Positions 24,222-36,000 of a stretch of 64,000 nucleotides of DNA are shown one piece after another; within the stretch, counting starts at the first letter, position 1, and every line of letters starts with the position of its first letter. Source of the DNA: Adineta vaga (taxonomy: Eukaryota; Rotifera); NCBI GenBank assembly GCA_021613535.1, contig CP075492.1:2480001-2544000 (forward strand), given 5' to 3'. Both the position numbers and the translations under genes were made by a program. The notes under the pieces were generated by a model. The model was given only the letters and a program-made list of their open reading frames with translations, searched no databases and was not told the DNA's origin.

Positions 24222-24330
24222 CGAGGGCGGGTGTGGGTGTGACTGTGGCTGTGAGTGAGGCTGTTAGGTTGAAGAACAGTCGTACATTCGAACCACACAC
24301 CCACACCCACACCCACCCACACCCTCAAGT
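24220..24330. repeat. Telomere-like TGTGGG hairpin H8, long form
   Basis: CTCGAGGGCGGGTGTGGG faces a right arm of five ACACCC-type units ending CCCTCAAG. The loop is about 50 nt and itself G/T-rich (GACTGTGGCTGTGAGTGAGG). Confidence 0.85.
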
Positions 24331-25100
24331 TTAGAATATTGTTCACAATAAAATATGGAATGAAACTTAGATGAACTAGACATATAAAACCATTGAGTTT
24401 CAACTGAATTCAGTATATTTCATTTGAAAAAGTAAATGTCTGTCTTTGTATAAGAAAATTCAAACGCAGTTAAACGATTTGTATTTCCAGTCTGTAATTT
24501 ACATGAGATATTTTGTACTTATGCATAATTGAGCATAAAAATAAGATCCGCCTACATTTAGACGATAGATAATGAATCTCTTTCGAAATTTTGTTGACAA
24601 CCACGTTCCAACACGATTTTAAAAATGGAACGCAGCTAAAAGCGTCTATTCGGCGTTCCGTGTTTACATAGAAATTAAGAAAAAGAAGAAGTCCCTCTTC
24701 GTGGTGTCCATTTATTAGAAACAACATTCATTTTCTGTTTGTTGATTTTTCTTCGCACTTTTTATTATATTCTTAGTTAAGTGTCTTAAAATTCTCAGAT
24801 GCCTTTATAATAAAATGAATACTTTTTGTCAATAAAAAGAAAACTTTTGATCGCGCAAATAATTTATATAGTTTCATCTTTGTTTTTGGAGAAAGAAAGA
24901 AAACGACAGTTAACAAATTGACTATATAAATATTACTCATAACAACAAAAGATTGTTGATGAGCGTTATAAAAACATCACTTACACAACAACTTCAAAAA
25001 TATTCGAAAGACCTGTTTTGGAGAACAGTCGTGAACACAATTCTGAAATTTCTCTGTTATTATCTTATTGATTAAACAATTCCTTTCTAGAAATGGTATA
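24331..25100. other. Spacer without a supported gene
   Basis: AT-rich. Short open frames here have no protein-like character. Confidence 0.45.
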
Positions 25101-25168
25101 TTTTATTTAGGTCAAGAAAATGCAGCAATCCGTCAATTTCATGTAGAGTTAGATGGACTCTGGCAAGG
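25093..25168 (+). pseudogene. Short coding fragment ending at hairpin H9
   Basis: About 26 codons read NGIFYLGQENAAIRQFHVEL followed by DGLWQG, then TGA, just before the hairpin region. It is too short for a family assignment and is noted because it abuts a palindrome. Confidence 0.3.
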
Positions 25169-25194
25169 GTGAGGGGTTCACGAAAAATAAATTT

Positions 25195-25250
25195 TGGATA
25201 TGGGTGTGGCTGTAAATACAAGAGACCCTTTTCCACACCCAAACCCTATT
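25195..25250. repeat. Telomere-like hairpin H9
   Basis: TATGGGTGTGGCTG faces TTCCACACCCAAACCCTA. The loop AATACAAGAGACCC matches the H4 loop. Extra GGGTGAGGGG sequence lies just to the left. Confidence 0.75.
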
Positions 25251-25533
25251 TAGTCAATAATTAATTTTTGTGCTCGGAAACCAACTTGTATTTCGAATAA
25301 TCGATGATCAATCATTCTATGTATACAGTTCAATATCGTACGAGAGCATATTTTGCTTGTTACATTCAAAAGTAAGATTCCTCCGCATAAAGGTTACACA
25401 TTTGTTCGTCATCTTTCTTGTATAATGTGATAAGAATAGGCAAATCCACTGTTATTTCATCGTTTTCTAATGCTTTCATCTACATTGTCGATACAATAAT
25501 ATTTATACTAGTGCTCTCTAGTTCTATCAACAT

Positions 25534-26934
25534 AATGAAAGTAATTCTTTTATGTGGTGGTGCTGGTACACGTTTTGAAGATGTCTATCCTAAACCATTG
25601 AATACGTATTAGATGAACTCAAAACTGCTTTAAATGTATTAACAATATTTTATTATCATGAATTGAAATATTATGGTTTGAAAGAGTTTCTAATCAATAC
25701 ATACAAAAATATTACTTTTGAATTTATTAAAATTGAGTTTCGTACTCGAGGTCCAGTTGAAACATGTTATGTTGGATTAAAAAAATTAAAAGTAGTAGAT
25801 GATGAACAAATACTATTTTTGGATAATGATAATATTTATACTGGTCTCTCGTCATTCGAACATTTACCCCCTGGCAAATTTTTATTTAAAAATAAAAATC
25901 CTACAAATCTTTCTCATTATAGTTTCATTCAAATCAATAATGATAATAAAATTATTGAATAATGATTTTTAATGATATATGTATTGGTGGATATGGATTT
26001 AAAACAAGTAATCTGTTCACTTCTGATGTCATATTCACTTGGCACACCGAATAATATTTTACTCAATATGAATAAAATTACTTGGAAAAAATTACGAATT
26101 CTTATAGATCTCGATATAATACAATTTTTTCATATCCTACACAATACAAAGATTATTCTACTGTTAGACCTATTCAACATATAAAAAATTTGGTTCATTT
26201 ATTAAAATCAAAAGGTCATGAAATTGTCATTAATACAGCACGAAAGATGGTAAGTTGTAATGATAATGTAGGTAAAGTAATCAAAGCTGTTGGTCGAATA
26301 ACTTTTAGATGAAGCAGGAATTCCATATGATGAATTATATTTTGGTAAACCTTATGGAGATATCTATATTGATGATAGAGCATTTAATACATTTGATAAA
26401 AATCTCTCTGAACAAATTGGTTTTTATGAAGGATCTGTATCAATTCAAGATTATCAAGCTAATAGATATAATAAAGTAAAACGAATAAATAAAACAAGAA
26501 TTATGAAAGAAGGTTCATCATTATTTGGAGAAATATGGTTTTATGATCATATTCAACAATCTAATATACATAAATATTTTCCAATGTTAATTAGTAGAGA
26601 AAATGTTAATAGAATTCTATTAGAATATATTGATGGAACATTATTAAGTAAAATATATAATGAAGGTTTATTACAAGATTTTCTTCTTATCAAATTATTA
26701 GACGTCGTTCAAGAAATTCATTCAACACAATTAGATGACGGAATTCAAATTGATCAACAAATAATTATTGAAGAAAATATAAATGATATTATTAAATTAA
26801 GTGGATATTTAATTTATAATACTTTTCATGTATATCCAGAGAATTTTGATATAAAGAAAAAGTATCTTATTCGGCAATTAGTTGAAAATATTTTTTCTCT
26901 AGACAACAAATGTATGCAAAGACACATTGATTAA
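25534..26934 (+). pseudogene. Broken sugar nucleotidyltransferase / HAD phosphatase / kinase-like gene
   Basis: The ATG at 25534 starts a nucleotidyltransferase signature (MKVILLCGGAGTRF), which stops after PKPLN with a short deletion and a TAG. Homologous-looking sequence continues in shifted frames: TRGPVETCYVGLKKL and ILFLDNDNIYTG, then a shift near 25962, ICIGGYGF, a gap, SLGTPNNILLNM, then a HAD start (RILIDLD) broken by a shift near 26105, HEIVINTARKMV, another shift near 26305, the late HAD motif GKPYGDIYIDD, and a kinase-like tail (RILLEYIDGTLL) that ends before any HGD catalytic loop. At least four lesions are visible. I know this three-part layout from capsule-type genes of bacteria and large DNA viruses, so it may be a decayed transferred gene. 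Confidence 0.65.
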
Positions 26935-27197
26935 TAATATATATTTTCGTTTACTTCGAACTATAATACTACTGAACAATATAGAAATCAAAATGAATTC
27001 GAAAATTTATTTAAAATAATTTTATCTTGTTGATCTTTTCCGAATTTATTATTCTTCATAACCGATGATCTTCTTATCCCCAGTCTAAACGATCGTATCT
27101 AGAATTCTTATCTGAAAATTAATTATGTTTTTTTTAGTATTGATATTTGTAGTTATAGATGAAAAATTTCTAGAGCAAAAGATATTTATTTATCAAA
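26935..27197. other. Spacer
   Basis: AT-rich, no coding segment; probable promoter region of the next gene. Confidence 0.4.
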
Positions 27198-28334
27198 ATG
27201 ACGATATTATCACAATCAACTGATCTTGTCTTACATATAACGGCTAATACTTACTCAAATAGAAAAATTCTACTTATATTTATCTGTAGTATCATCCCAC
27301 TATATGTATTTAACTCCTTCGGTTTCACAAAAACGCGAACATTATCTTTGAACGTAACCAAGATTATCGGTGATAAAATCAAATCTCCTTTTCAACAGAC
27401 ACTTGGATTTATTCGATGGAACTCTGCACATCGAGAACGAATATCTATTATGGAAAAATATCGACCTTTTTTTGCTGATTTGCATTACTCAATGCCAGGT
27501 TATACATCGCAGTTGACTTATATTGCGGATGGCTGGGATCGTGGAGCAACGATATATAAAGTACTCGGAGATACGATACAAATCATATTACAAAATTATT
27601 CAGCTATTGAAGGAATTTTATACTTTCATTTTGACGTAAGTATATATATATATATATTTGAGATTGAAGTTCTATCATCATATGATGAGGAAACGAATGT
27701 ATTTTATTTAGGCATGGATAAATCCTTTCCAGTTCATTGACATGAATTTTCATAATATTTGGTTTCCTGATTCTACTTTATCTCCATTTAAATGTGTTAA
27801 TAACACAGCAGGATGGAGATGGTGGGCATGGGACAGCGGATATCATAATGTTGCCAAAATTGCCATGCAAAATGTAGCAAAAAATTATTCAAATAGATTT
27901 GTTACCATTGAAAGTGTGTTTTGTGGAGGGCAAGTTTTACTCGTCTCTTTCTTTTTCGATTAGAAATTTTTACATTTTTTATTTCTAGTTGGTCTGATAT
28001 TTATTATATACCTAGACGTTTTTTTAAGGATTTTATTGATTCGGGGAATGTATTCTATGATGTTGGTTCATTTCATGAAGTTGCAGTTCGTACTATGATT
28101 AATATTATCGATCTCACTTATCGATCAACACCTTTCCATACGGTTATCACACGACTCACCGATTGTTGGGGAGACTGTTGTACAAATGGTGCCAGTCCAG
28201 ATGATATCAAACGAAAACGATGTGGTCATAGAATTGATCTAACAAATGATGCTCTAAGAAATACACTTATTGATATCTTAGATTCACAAAAGATTTTTCT
28301 TAATAGAACTATTTTAAGAAAATTAGAGAAATAA
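27198..28334 (+). CDS. Type II membrane protein, possibly glycosyltransferase-like, with a GC-AG intron
   Basis: Exons 27198-27635, 27712-27929 and 27989-28334 give 333 residues. A single hydrophobic segment near residues 24-42 follows a short N terminus, typical of a type II Golgi protein. The lumenal part contains RFFADLHYSMPGY-like, AGWRWWAWDSGYHNVA, CGGWSDIYYIPRRF and a late DCWGDCCTNGASPDD. No GT donor near the end of exon 2 keeps the frame. A GC donor (GG|GCAAGT at 27930) with AG at 27988 restores CGGWSDIYY exactly, so I infer a GC-AG intron. I recognise this as a protein type seen in bdelloids, but the enzyme class is a guess; the conserved acidic and Trp-rich motifs suit a sugar-processing role. 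Confidence 0.6.
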
Positions 28335-28399
28335 TCGAGTGAATATCATTATATATTCTACTTATGAAAACAGCCGCTTTTGCTTATCTCTACTGCTTC

Positions 28400-28444
28400 C
28401 TGAGGGTGTAGATATATTTGTTTATTATTACCCACACCCTCAAG
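28400..28444. repeat. Telomere-like hairpin H10 between convergent genes
   Basis: CTGAGGGTGTA faces TACCCACACCCTCAAG. It lies between the stop of the type II protein (28334) and the stop of the phosphatase (28449), so it is in or next to both 3' ends. The right flank AAGATGATTATTTATT resembles that of H13. Confidence 0.85.
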
Positions 28445-28448
28445 ATGA

Positions 28449-30280
28449 TTATTTATTCAAATGAAATTGATCAACAAGATGATCATCGTCTGTATGATAA
28501 TAATTAAATGTTAAATATGTTTTATTTGCCCATATATGTGTATATCCAAAATCAATATCATGATATAAACTCCATGTAGTACCACTATAGTTTCCATATG
28601 TTAAATCATGTCCACCCATACCAATTAATATTTGTGTAATACCATTTTCTACACATTGATGTTGATACATTGGACATGTTCGTTCATAAGAATGAATATG
28701 TGCATAAAGATTTAAATCAACGTGATATTTATAGAGAAGAGGTTCAATATAAAGTTGTAACATAAGACCAACTAAATCAATGACTACTAATGATGTATAC
28801 ATTGGACGATGTGAACTAACAATTAACCATGGAGTACGTGAACGATTTACAGAACGAAGATCATTTTCAAGCCATGTATATTGAGGTGATGATCGTCGAA
28901 AATCATGTTCAGTTGAATAATAAACAATATGAATTGGTCCAATATCAAAACTATACCAGAAAAGACTATTTCCATTCGATGGTGAATGAAAACGATGAAC
29001 CATTGGTACAGCACATTCACCACCTGAATCATAACCATAATTTCCCCTAGGAAAACAAAATTTTATTATTTGACGGAAAAATTCAAAGAGAACTCACCAT
29101 ATTGGACGAAATCCTCCTTCACCTGGAGCACCACTAGGATCTTTATCACCACCGGTAACATGATCATATTCATGATTCCCAATACCGACCATATATGGAA
29201 CGGAAGATGTAACCATTTCAATTTGAGCCATAAAAGCATCCCAAAGTGCACCAATACCTCGAGCATAACTCACATCACCAATATGTAAAATCGCTGTTAC
29301 ATTATTTGTTTGAACTCTAGTTGCCACTCGATCTATTGTTGCTTTAGCACCTGACTGAATAGGTGATACACCCATATCACCATAGGCAATAAGATTAACT
29401 TCATCATCAATATTAACTGCGCGATTAATGAAATGAAATATTGGTGACCAACCATGTTCATTATTTCCTACTCGATAATAATAGATTGTTGATGGATATA
29501 AATTATTGAGAAGAATTGTATGCATATAACCAGGATTAATAAATGATTGTGGACCACTTATATTTGCTTTTCCTTCACACATATCAGATGCTTGATAAGT
29601 TATTGTTGTTCCATTGCTTTGAAAATGAAGTGATGTTGAATCAAAACCATATTGACATTGAGGAATAATTTGATTTGAATTAGTTACATATGAAACAAAG
29701 ATTTCATTATTGTGATTACCAAATGCTAAATGAACTTGTGTTGGTTCATTATAATTGATTGGTTCAACAATTGGAGATTTAGCAAGGAATTCATAATTTC
29801 CATTACAATTTCGATTACGTGAATAATAACGAAATTCTAATTGTCGACGTAAATTAATCATAAACCATGTTGAATTATTTTGTCCAATTTGAATAAATTC
29901 ATAATCAACATAATCACAAGCACCTACAATAAACATAAAAAATAACAATAAAGAATATTGAATTCAATTTATTCACCTGTTTCTTTTTGTATTTCAACAA
30001 AATAAATACCAATAAAATCATCTTTACATGGATTTGATAATGGTATCCATGAAACATCAAGCGAATCCTTATTTAAATAATGTGTCGTTGAAACTTGTAA
30101 ATCCGCCATTTTTACAGATAATGAATTTGATGAAATACCAATAGTTCGGTTACAATTAAATGGACTTGGTATTTGAAATTTCGAATGGATTTTTCTAAAT
30201 GGCCCATTGGTATGTACATGTTCTTCACTTTGTACAATGACAACGATACAAAAACAAATTAGAACATAATAAAATAACAT
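28449..30280 (-). CDS. Purple acid phosphatase, secreted, plant/fungal-type large form
   Basis: Exons 29977-30280, 29098-29923 and 28449-29046 (introns 53 and 51 nt) join in phase to 575 residues. A signal peptide covers about residues 1-18. A fibronectin-like N-terminal domain precedes the calcineurin-like phosphoesterase domain. All five dinuclear-metal motifs are visible: GDMG (Asp284), GDVSYARG (Asp318), GNHE (Asn351, His352), VSSH (His456) and AHIH (His493, His495), where the usual Gly is Ala. Such enzymes hydrolyse phosphomonoesters at acid pH with an Fe/metal pair, outside the cell or in lysosomes. Length and insert layout fit the high-molecular-weight type. Intact. Confidence 0.85.
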
Positions 30281-30903
30281 CTTGTTGTTTTATTTTTCAT
30301 TCGATTTTTAACAGTATTTATATTTACATAAATGACAAAAAAAATGAAATAAACTGATAACATATCATTGTAAAGAAACCTACATAATTTAGAGAGTATT
30401 CAAAAGAAAAGAACATCACAAATATTTGGGTAACTACCTAGTAATTTTGCGTATAAAAAAGAGACCCTTGTTGTTTATCGATATTTTTATTACAATCGCT
30501 CTCATCATCGATGGGTCTACTACGTAGTAATAGTTTTGTAACTGTTCAACAGTTCAAAGAGATACTTTCTATATGGATGATCTAATTCAAAATATTTATT
30601 AGATTTAATCGATGAGATGTGTTTTTATGCGTTAAATTTTAATTCATATAGAAATAATGAACAAAAGAATTTATCTTTTTCTTAAAACAAAACATCATTC
30701 ATATTAAAGTGTGTTAATGGGTCAATGGAACTTGTTTTGTATGTAAGTCTTTATTGAGAGAAATCAAAACGATTATTTGTTTTAACTCTTCAAGTATAAG
30801 AGCTGCTAGAGTTTAATCTTTATGATATAGATTTTGTAGGAGCAAAGAGAAAAAAACATTGACTTCATGTAATAAATGTGAGCACATATATATACAAGTA
30901 TCT
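30281..30903. other. Spacer without a supported gene
   Basis: AT-rich; contains the upstream region of the phosphatase on the minus strand and the 3' flank of the protease-like gene. Confidence 0.45.
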
Positions 30904-32316
30904 TTAAAGTTCTTGTTTGTTTCGAAATAGATTTTGACAAGACTTATATGTTGATGTGGTAGTTAATGATATACAATAGTTCCATAGTTTTGTTGTGCCC
31001 AATAAAATTCCAATAAATTCCCATTCATTTGAACTTGATGGTACAAAACATATTCCACCACTGAAGCCATATGTAGCTGGTGTATCGATAAAAAACTTTT
31101 GTTTATCGAAATATCTTAATTTGCCACTGCAGTTTCTAAACGTATCAAGCAGCATTATCTGTGCTGGTGTTTTTCCATTAACAACGGATATGCTCTTTAA
31201 TGACGATCGAAGATGTATTAATGGATCTAAAATTAAGTCAAAAGAAGATGGTGCAACACCAACATATCCAATGACATTTATTGATATTTGATTATCATTG
31301 GAAAAGAATGCTGTTGAATTCAATGGTGCTGGTACACAAACTTGGACATGTTGATATAAATGTGCATTTACTTTCGAACATTTAATTATACCGAAAGAAA
31401 TAGATGATTAAAATTATTGATTTTAAGAATTGTCTTCTAGTTCTTATCTGCTAAATAAAACTAAAATCATCGTGTGTTGTTGACATTCGTTTATGATGTC
31501 TTCTAGCGAAAATAAAATGTCTTATATCTGCTTACATTTAGGTCAGGAACTTCTCTTTGACCATTTCTTTCTACGAACTAAATCCTTTTAAACTCTATAG
31601 AGACATATAGAGCTAGATTAGAAACGAAAATAATAACTAAAGTATTATTGCATTTTTAAAAGATTCTCTTACTCACCAATATCTTCCCACCATGCTTGAG
31701 AAAACGTTTGTGTACTTGAGATCACTTTACACTCAAAATCCATTGATGAGAACTGATTCTCTGAGTTCTTGTCAACAGTTTCAATTTGTAATGAAGAGAC
31801 ACATAACAATGGATAAACAAATTTTAATAATATGTGAAAAAATGCACAACATAATAGTGAATATATTATAGCATAAATGAATAATTCTAATAAAGATAAT
31901 GTAAATTTAATACACCATGACACAATAACTGCCAATAAAGTAACCATATAAATAGATATTAATTGATCAAATGTTAATACGTATTGTGAAATAATTACAT
32001 GAAATGCCGTGATAATTACGACATAATCATTGTTTTTATGTATAACTACCCCTGTCCCTTTCATTTCATTGACAGTTAATTGAAAGAAATCATATTGATG
32101 ATAGATTTTGACTAAACACTTTGTCATTGGAGATCTTATTCGAACTTCATTACACGAACCAAGTACTTTAAATTTACCACCATGTTGCACCACGAAATAT
32201 CGATAGTTAACATCTGGTCGGGAATGCTGAATGATCCTATGATCGATTAGTGTTTGTTTGGTACAATAATATCCCTTAATTGTCAATACAAAAATAATCA
32301 ACAAGTATTTCATCAT
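30904..32316 (-). CDS. Trypsin-like serine peptidase homologue with an inserted membrane segment
   Basis: Exons 31677-32316 and 30904-31370 (intron about 306 nt; the acceptor choice is tentative) give about 368 residues. A signal peptide covers about 1-18. Residues 87-108 (GTGVVIHKNNDYVV then TAFHVI) match the strand and catalytic His of trypsin_2-type peptidases (His106). The C-terminal exon has GFSGGICFV with the nucleophile Ser, followed by EFIGILLG as in GNSGGP folds. Between them, residues about 116-180 are strongly hydrophobic (two to three helices). The catalytic Asp is not certain. The catalytic halves seem to be separated by membrane helices, so this is either a membrane-embedded peptidase or a non-catalytic relative. 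Confidence 0.5.
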
Positions 32317-33078
32317 GAATTTGTTTTGTACACTAAAAATAAAAAGACTTATATACCAGAAGGAAGCAATACATCTTCAGTAAAAACAAAAAGACAATGA
32401 CGATTGTCTCTTTCGTCTGATGGAATGATGAATCAGAATTTGCATAAATTCTACAGGTCGATAGAAGTGAATCAAACAGGCTAACCAAAGGCAATTAATT
32501 CACTTCTTATACAAAATTTGAGCCAATCAAATGACGAGTGTATGTTGTATAAGCGCCAATATCTTTTTCTTTCCTCATATACATACAAAAAACATTAAAA
32601 CTGTTTTCAATATATTCGTAGTTATTGTTAATAACATTGCTTTATCATGAATTTATTAGATATAAAACGATTATTATATTAAATGAACAAAGTATTTCAC
32701 CTAAAATATGATTTTCGGAATACTTTAATTGACAGAAAACGCCGTTCTTACATCTACAGAATTTTTCGTCTAGTTTCGAATTATTAAGATGTTGTTTTCG
32801 TTACTTCTACATTACGTTTGAACAACTACTTTGATAGCAATGAACAAGAATATCCCCATAACGAAATAAACACAGTTTCTTACAAATGAAGTTAATTAAA
32901 CTAAAACTTTTAGTATTTGAAATATATGATCGATTCACATTCTATTAAAATATGAAGATAACCAAAAAGAATAAAAAGTTCATTTGAATTGTTTTTTGCA
33001 TCTACAGTTTTAATTTCCCATCTTTTTCAGATAAATAAAGCTAAAAATGAATAAAATAAATCTATTATATTGAATTTA
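32317..33078. other. Spacer without a supported gene
   Basis: AT-rich; no hairpin or repeat seen. Confidence 0.45.
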
Positions 33079-36000
33079 TCAAAGAAAACCTACTCGAGTA
33101 ATAACATTCATTAATTGATCAATTTTCTTTGGAAAATCTTCTATTGGATTAATATATTGTGATCTTATCCATTCATTTCTTTCATCTTCTTCAGTCTTTA
33201 TCAAACCGAAGAATTTTTGAAATCTTCTAATCATAAATATCAATAAAACTTGATTATCATTTTCAGCATTTTCTCTTGCACACCGAAAATTGTCACTAAT
33301 AATTGTAATAAACATACTCAAACAAACAAAAACAACAATAAGTATAAACAAAGCAAATGCAATAGGTCCAAGAACTGGTGCAGCTTCTGTTAATTCTTGT
33401 GCATCAAATTTCATCAAAGTCATTTCAAATAACATTCGAATTGTTTTCATTATCGATGCACATGAAGATAATTGTGAAACAAATAATAAATAAAAAAGTG
33501 CAATAAATGATGTAAATACAATATTAAACATCACAAAAAATGAAAGTAATTCTTTTGTAGAATATTTTAATGTTTGAATAAATAAACAAATACGTTGATT
33601 AAAACGACATAATTTTATAAATTTAATTGTTCCAAAAAACGAACAAAAACCAAATAAATAAATTAAAATATTATTGATATATGATGCCATTTGTAAATTA
33701 ATATAAACATAACCATTCGTTTCACGAAATAATTTACCAATTCTTTGACATTCTTTATATCTCCAAATATAAATACCAACACTTGTCCATGAACAAATAC
33801 AAATACTAAGTTCAATCCAAGACCAAAATCTTTGACAATATTTTTTCCATTTTAATTTTAAAAATAATCGAAATTCAATCCACATTAAATAAATAATCAT
33901 AATCATATAGAATAGATTACAAATCAATTGAAATGATGATGTAAATGCTAAAACAAAATCTATCAAAATATATATATCGAATAGGAAAGTTTATTTTACC
34001 ATAGAAATCTAACGGTTCAAATCGTGATTGAGTTAAAATTCCACCGGTTGAAATCATTTCAAAAAGAAAATTTGCAGATATAAATAAATGAACATTTGGA
34101 TTATATAAAGTAAATTGAATAATAACAGCTCGTGTTTGTTGATCAATCCATTTTAATTGTTGAAGTTGACTTAAATTACTTTGAATTTCAGATAAACGAC
34201 CACGAAATTCATAAATATAACCACCACCGGGATAAATTCCATGTTCACCAATATATGGATAAGTATTTGATTGATCACTTGTTTGATATTGAAATGCTAA
34301 ATTTGAATTATTTTTCATCCATTGATGAGTATCTTCATTTGAATAACTAAAATCATTATGACATATTAATTGAATTTGTTTATTTAAACATAATTCTGAA
34401 CGAATTCTTAATTGTCTCATTGTTGCCCATCCAATTAATCGAATTGTTTTATCATTAATATAACCTGAAAGATTCCGAGGTGAATCACCATTATACCATT
34501 GTTGTGCACGAAGATTTTTAATAAAACTTTCTTCTAACCATTTCCAATAATCATTAATTGTTGATATTTTTGTATAATCATTATCATTTTGTCTTGAATT
34601 AAGAAAATATTTTCTTAAATGATTTACTTGAAGAGATAAATCAGTTTGTTCACGTGAATAAAGAACTAGATAAAGAAGTGCTAAGAAACATAAATAAACA
34701 AGAATTTCACGAATAATTGACCACATTTCCAGTTCTTTTACACGTTGATCACGTGCCCAAATAACTTCTTCTTCAGTTAAACGATTTGAATAATCAAGAG
34801 TTTGAAATTTTTTATTCTAAAATACATTCATTTTTTTTTTATCAAATATTTATGAAAAGAAACAAACCTTGGAAGTATGAAGATATTCTTCATCAAAATT
34901 TAATTCTAATGAATCATGATCTAAATATTCAAGTGCTTCTTTATCTTCATTCAATTTTCGACAAAAACATGCGAAAATAATCGCTAAAATTAAAAGCTTA
35001 AAAAACAAAATTATTTCAAATAATCAAATTCAAATAAAACATTTCTTACTTTTAACGGTTGAGTAAAAAGAATTGAAGAAAAAAATCCCGATAAAATTGA
35101 TATTAACCATTTTTGAGTTTTTTCATCACCAAATTCAATTCCACGAGCAATAATAAATAAAATTGAAACACTTACAAACATAATACAAAGTCCATAGGCA
35201 ATAAATATAAACCACCATGGAAAAGTTAATGAACATTTGTTTTTCTTTTTCTTTTCGACATTCGTTTGCCAATTTGGTCGAAGTTTCGATAAAGTTTCTT
35301 GTAAAGGTGATAAATACGAACGTCGAGATCGTAGACGTCGAAATAATTGAACAACTAGAAGACTTGGAATCAATGCAAATATTTCCACAATGATTCCAAT
35401 TGTTACCTAAATATAAACTTATTATTCAATAATCAAGAAAGAAAAACATTACTTGTTCACGGTTAATTGAAAGCGAACCAAATGATAAACTTGCTGTTTG
35501 ATTTGTATTTTTAGTTTTAACTTCATTTGAAAGATCATAATACATTATATTAAGAAACATCGAAATAATAAATAAAACAAAACAACATGTACATCGTTGA
35601 ACACGTGTAAATCGATTTGATGGTGGACGTGAAAAAATTGAAAACCATAAATGACCATCCGATATACTATGATATGTACTTTTTGCTAAAATATATGAAT
35701 ATTCTTGTTTTTCGAATTCACTTGCAACTGCTAAAATACGTTCAATTTTTCCATCATCTTTTTCAACAGCAAACCATTTTTGACAAATAAAATGAAATTT
35801 TTCCATTGTTTGTAAATCATGAATAATTAGATATTTTAAAAACCATGATGATGATGAACCTTTACCAGTATTATCATGCCAAATACGAATACAATTTAAT
35901 AAACCTAACGATTTTGGTACAGCCATTACAAATGCATCAACACCACCACGTTGAAGAATTTCTCGATGAGGATCAGATAATGTTCGAATAGTTGTATCAT

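Noticed and set aside
25418-25533. N-terminal extension upstream of the nucleotidyltransferase ATG
   Set aside because: In frame by chance; the family begins at MKVILLCGGAGTR.
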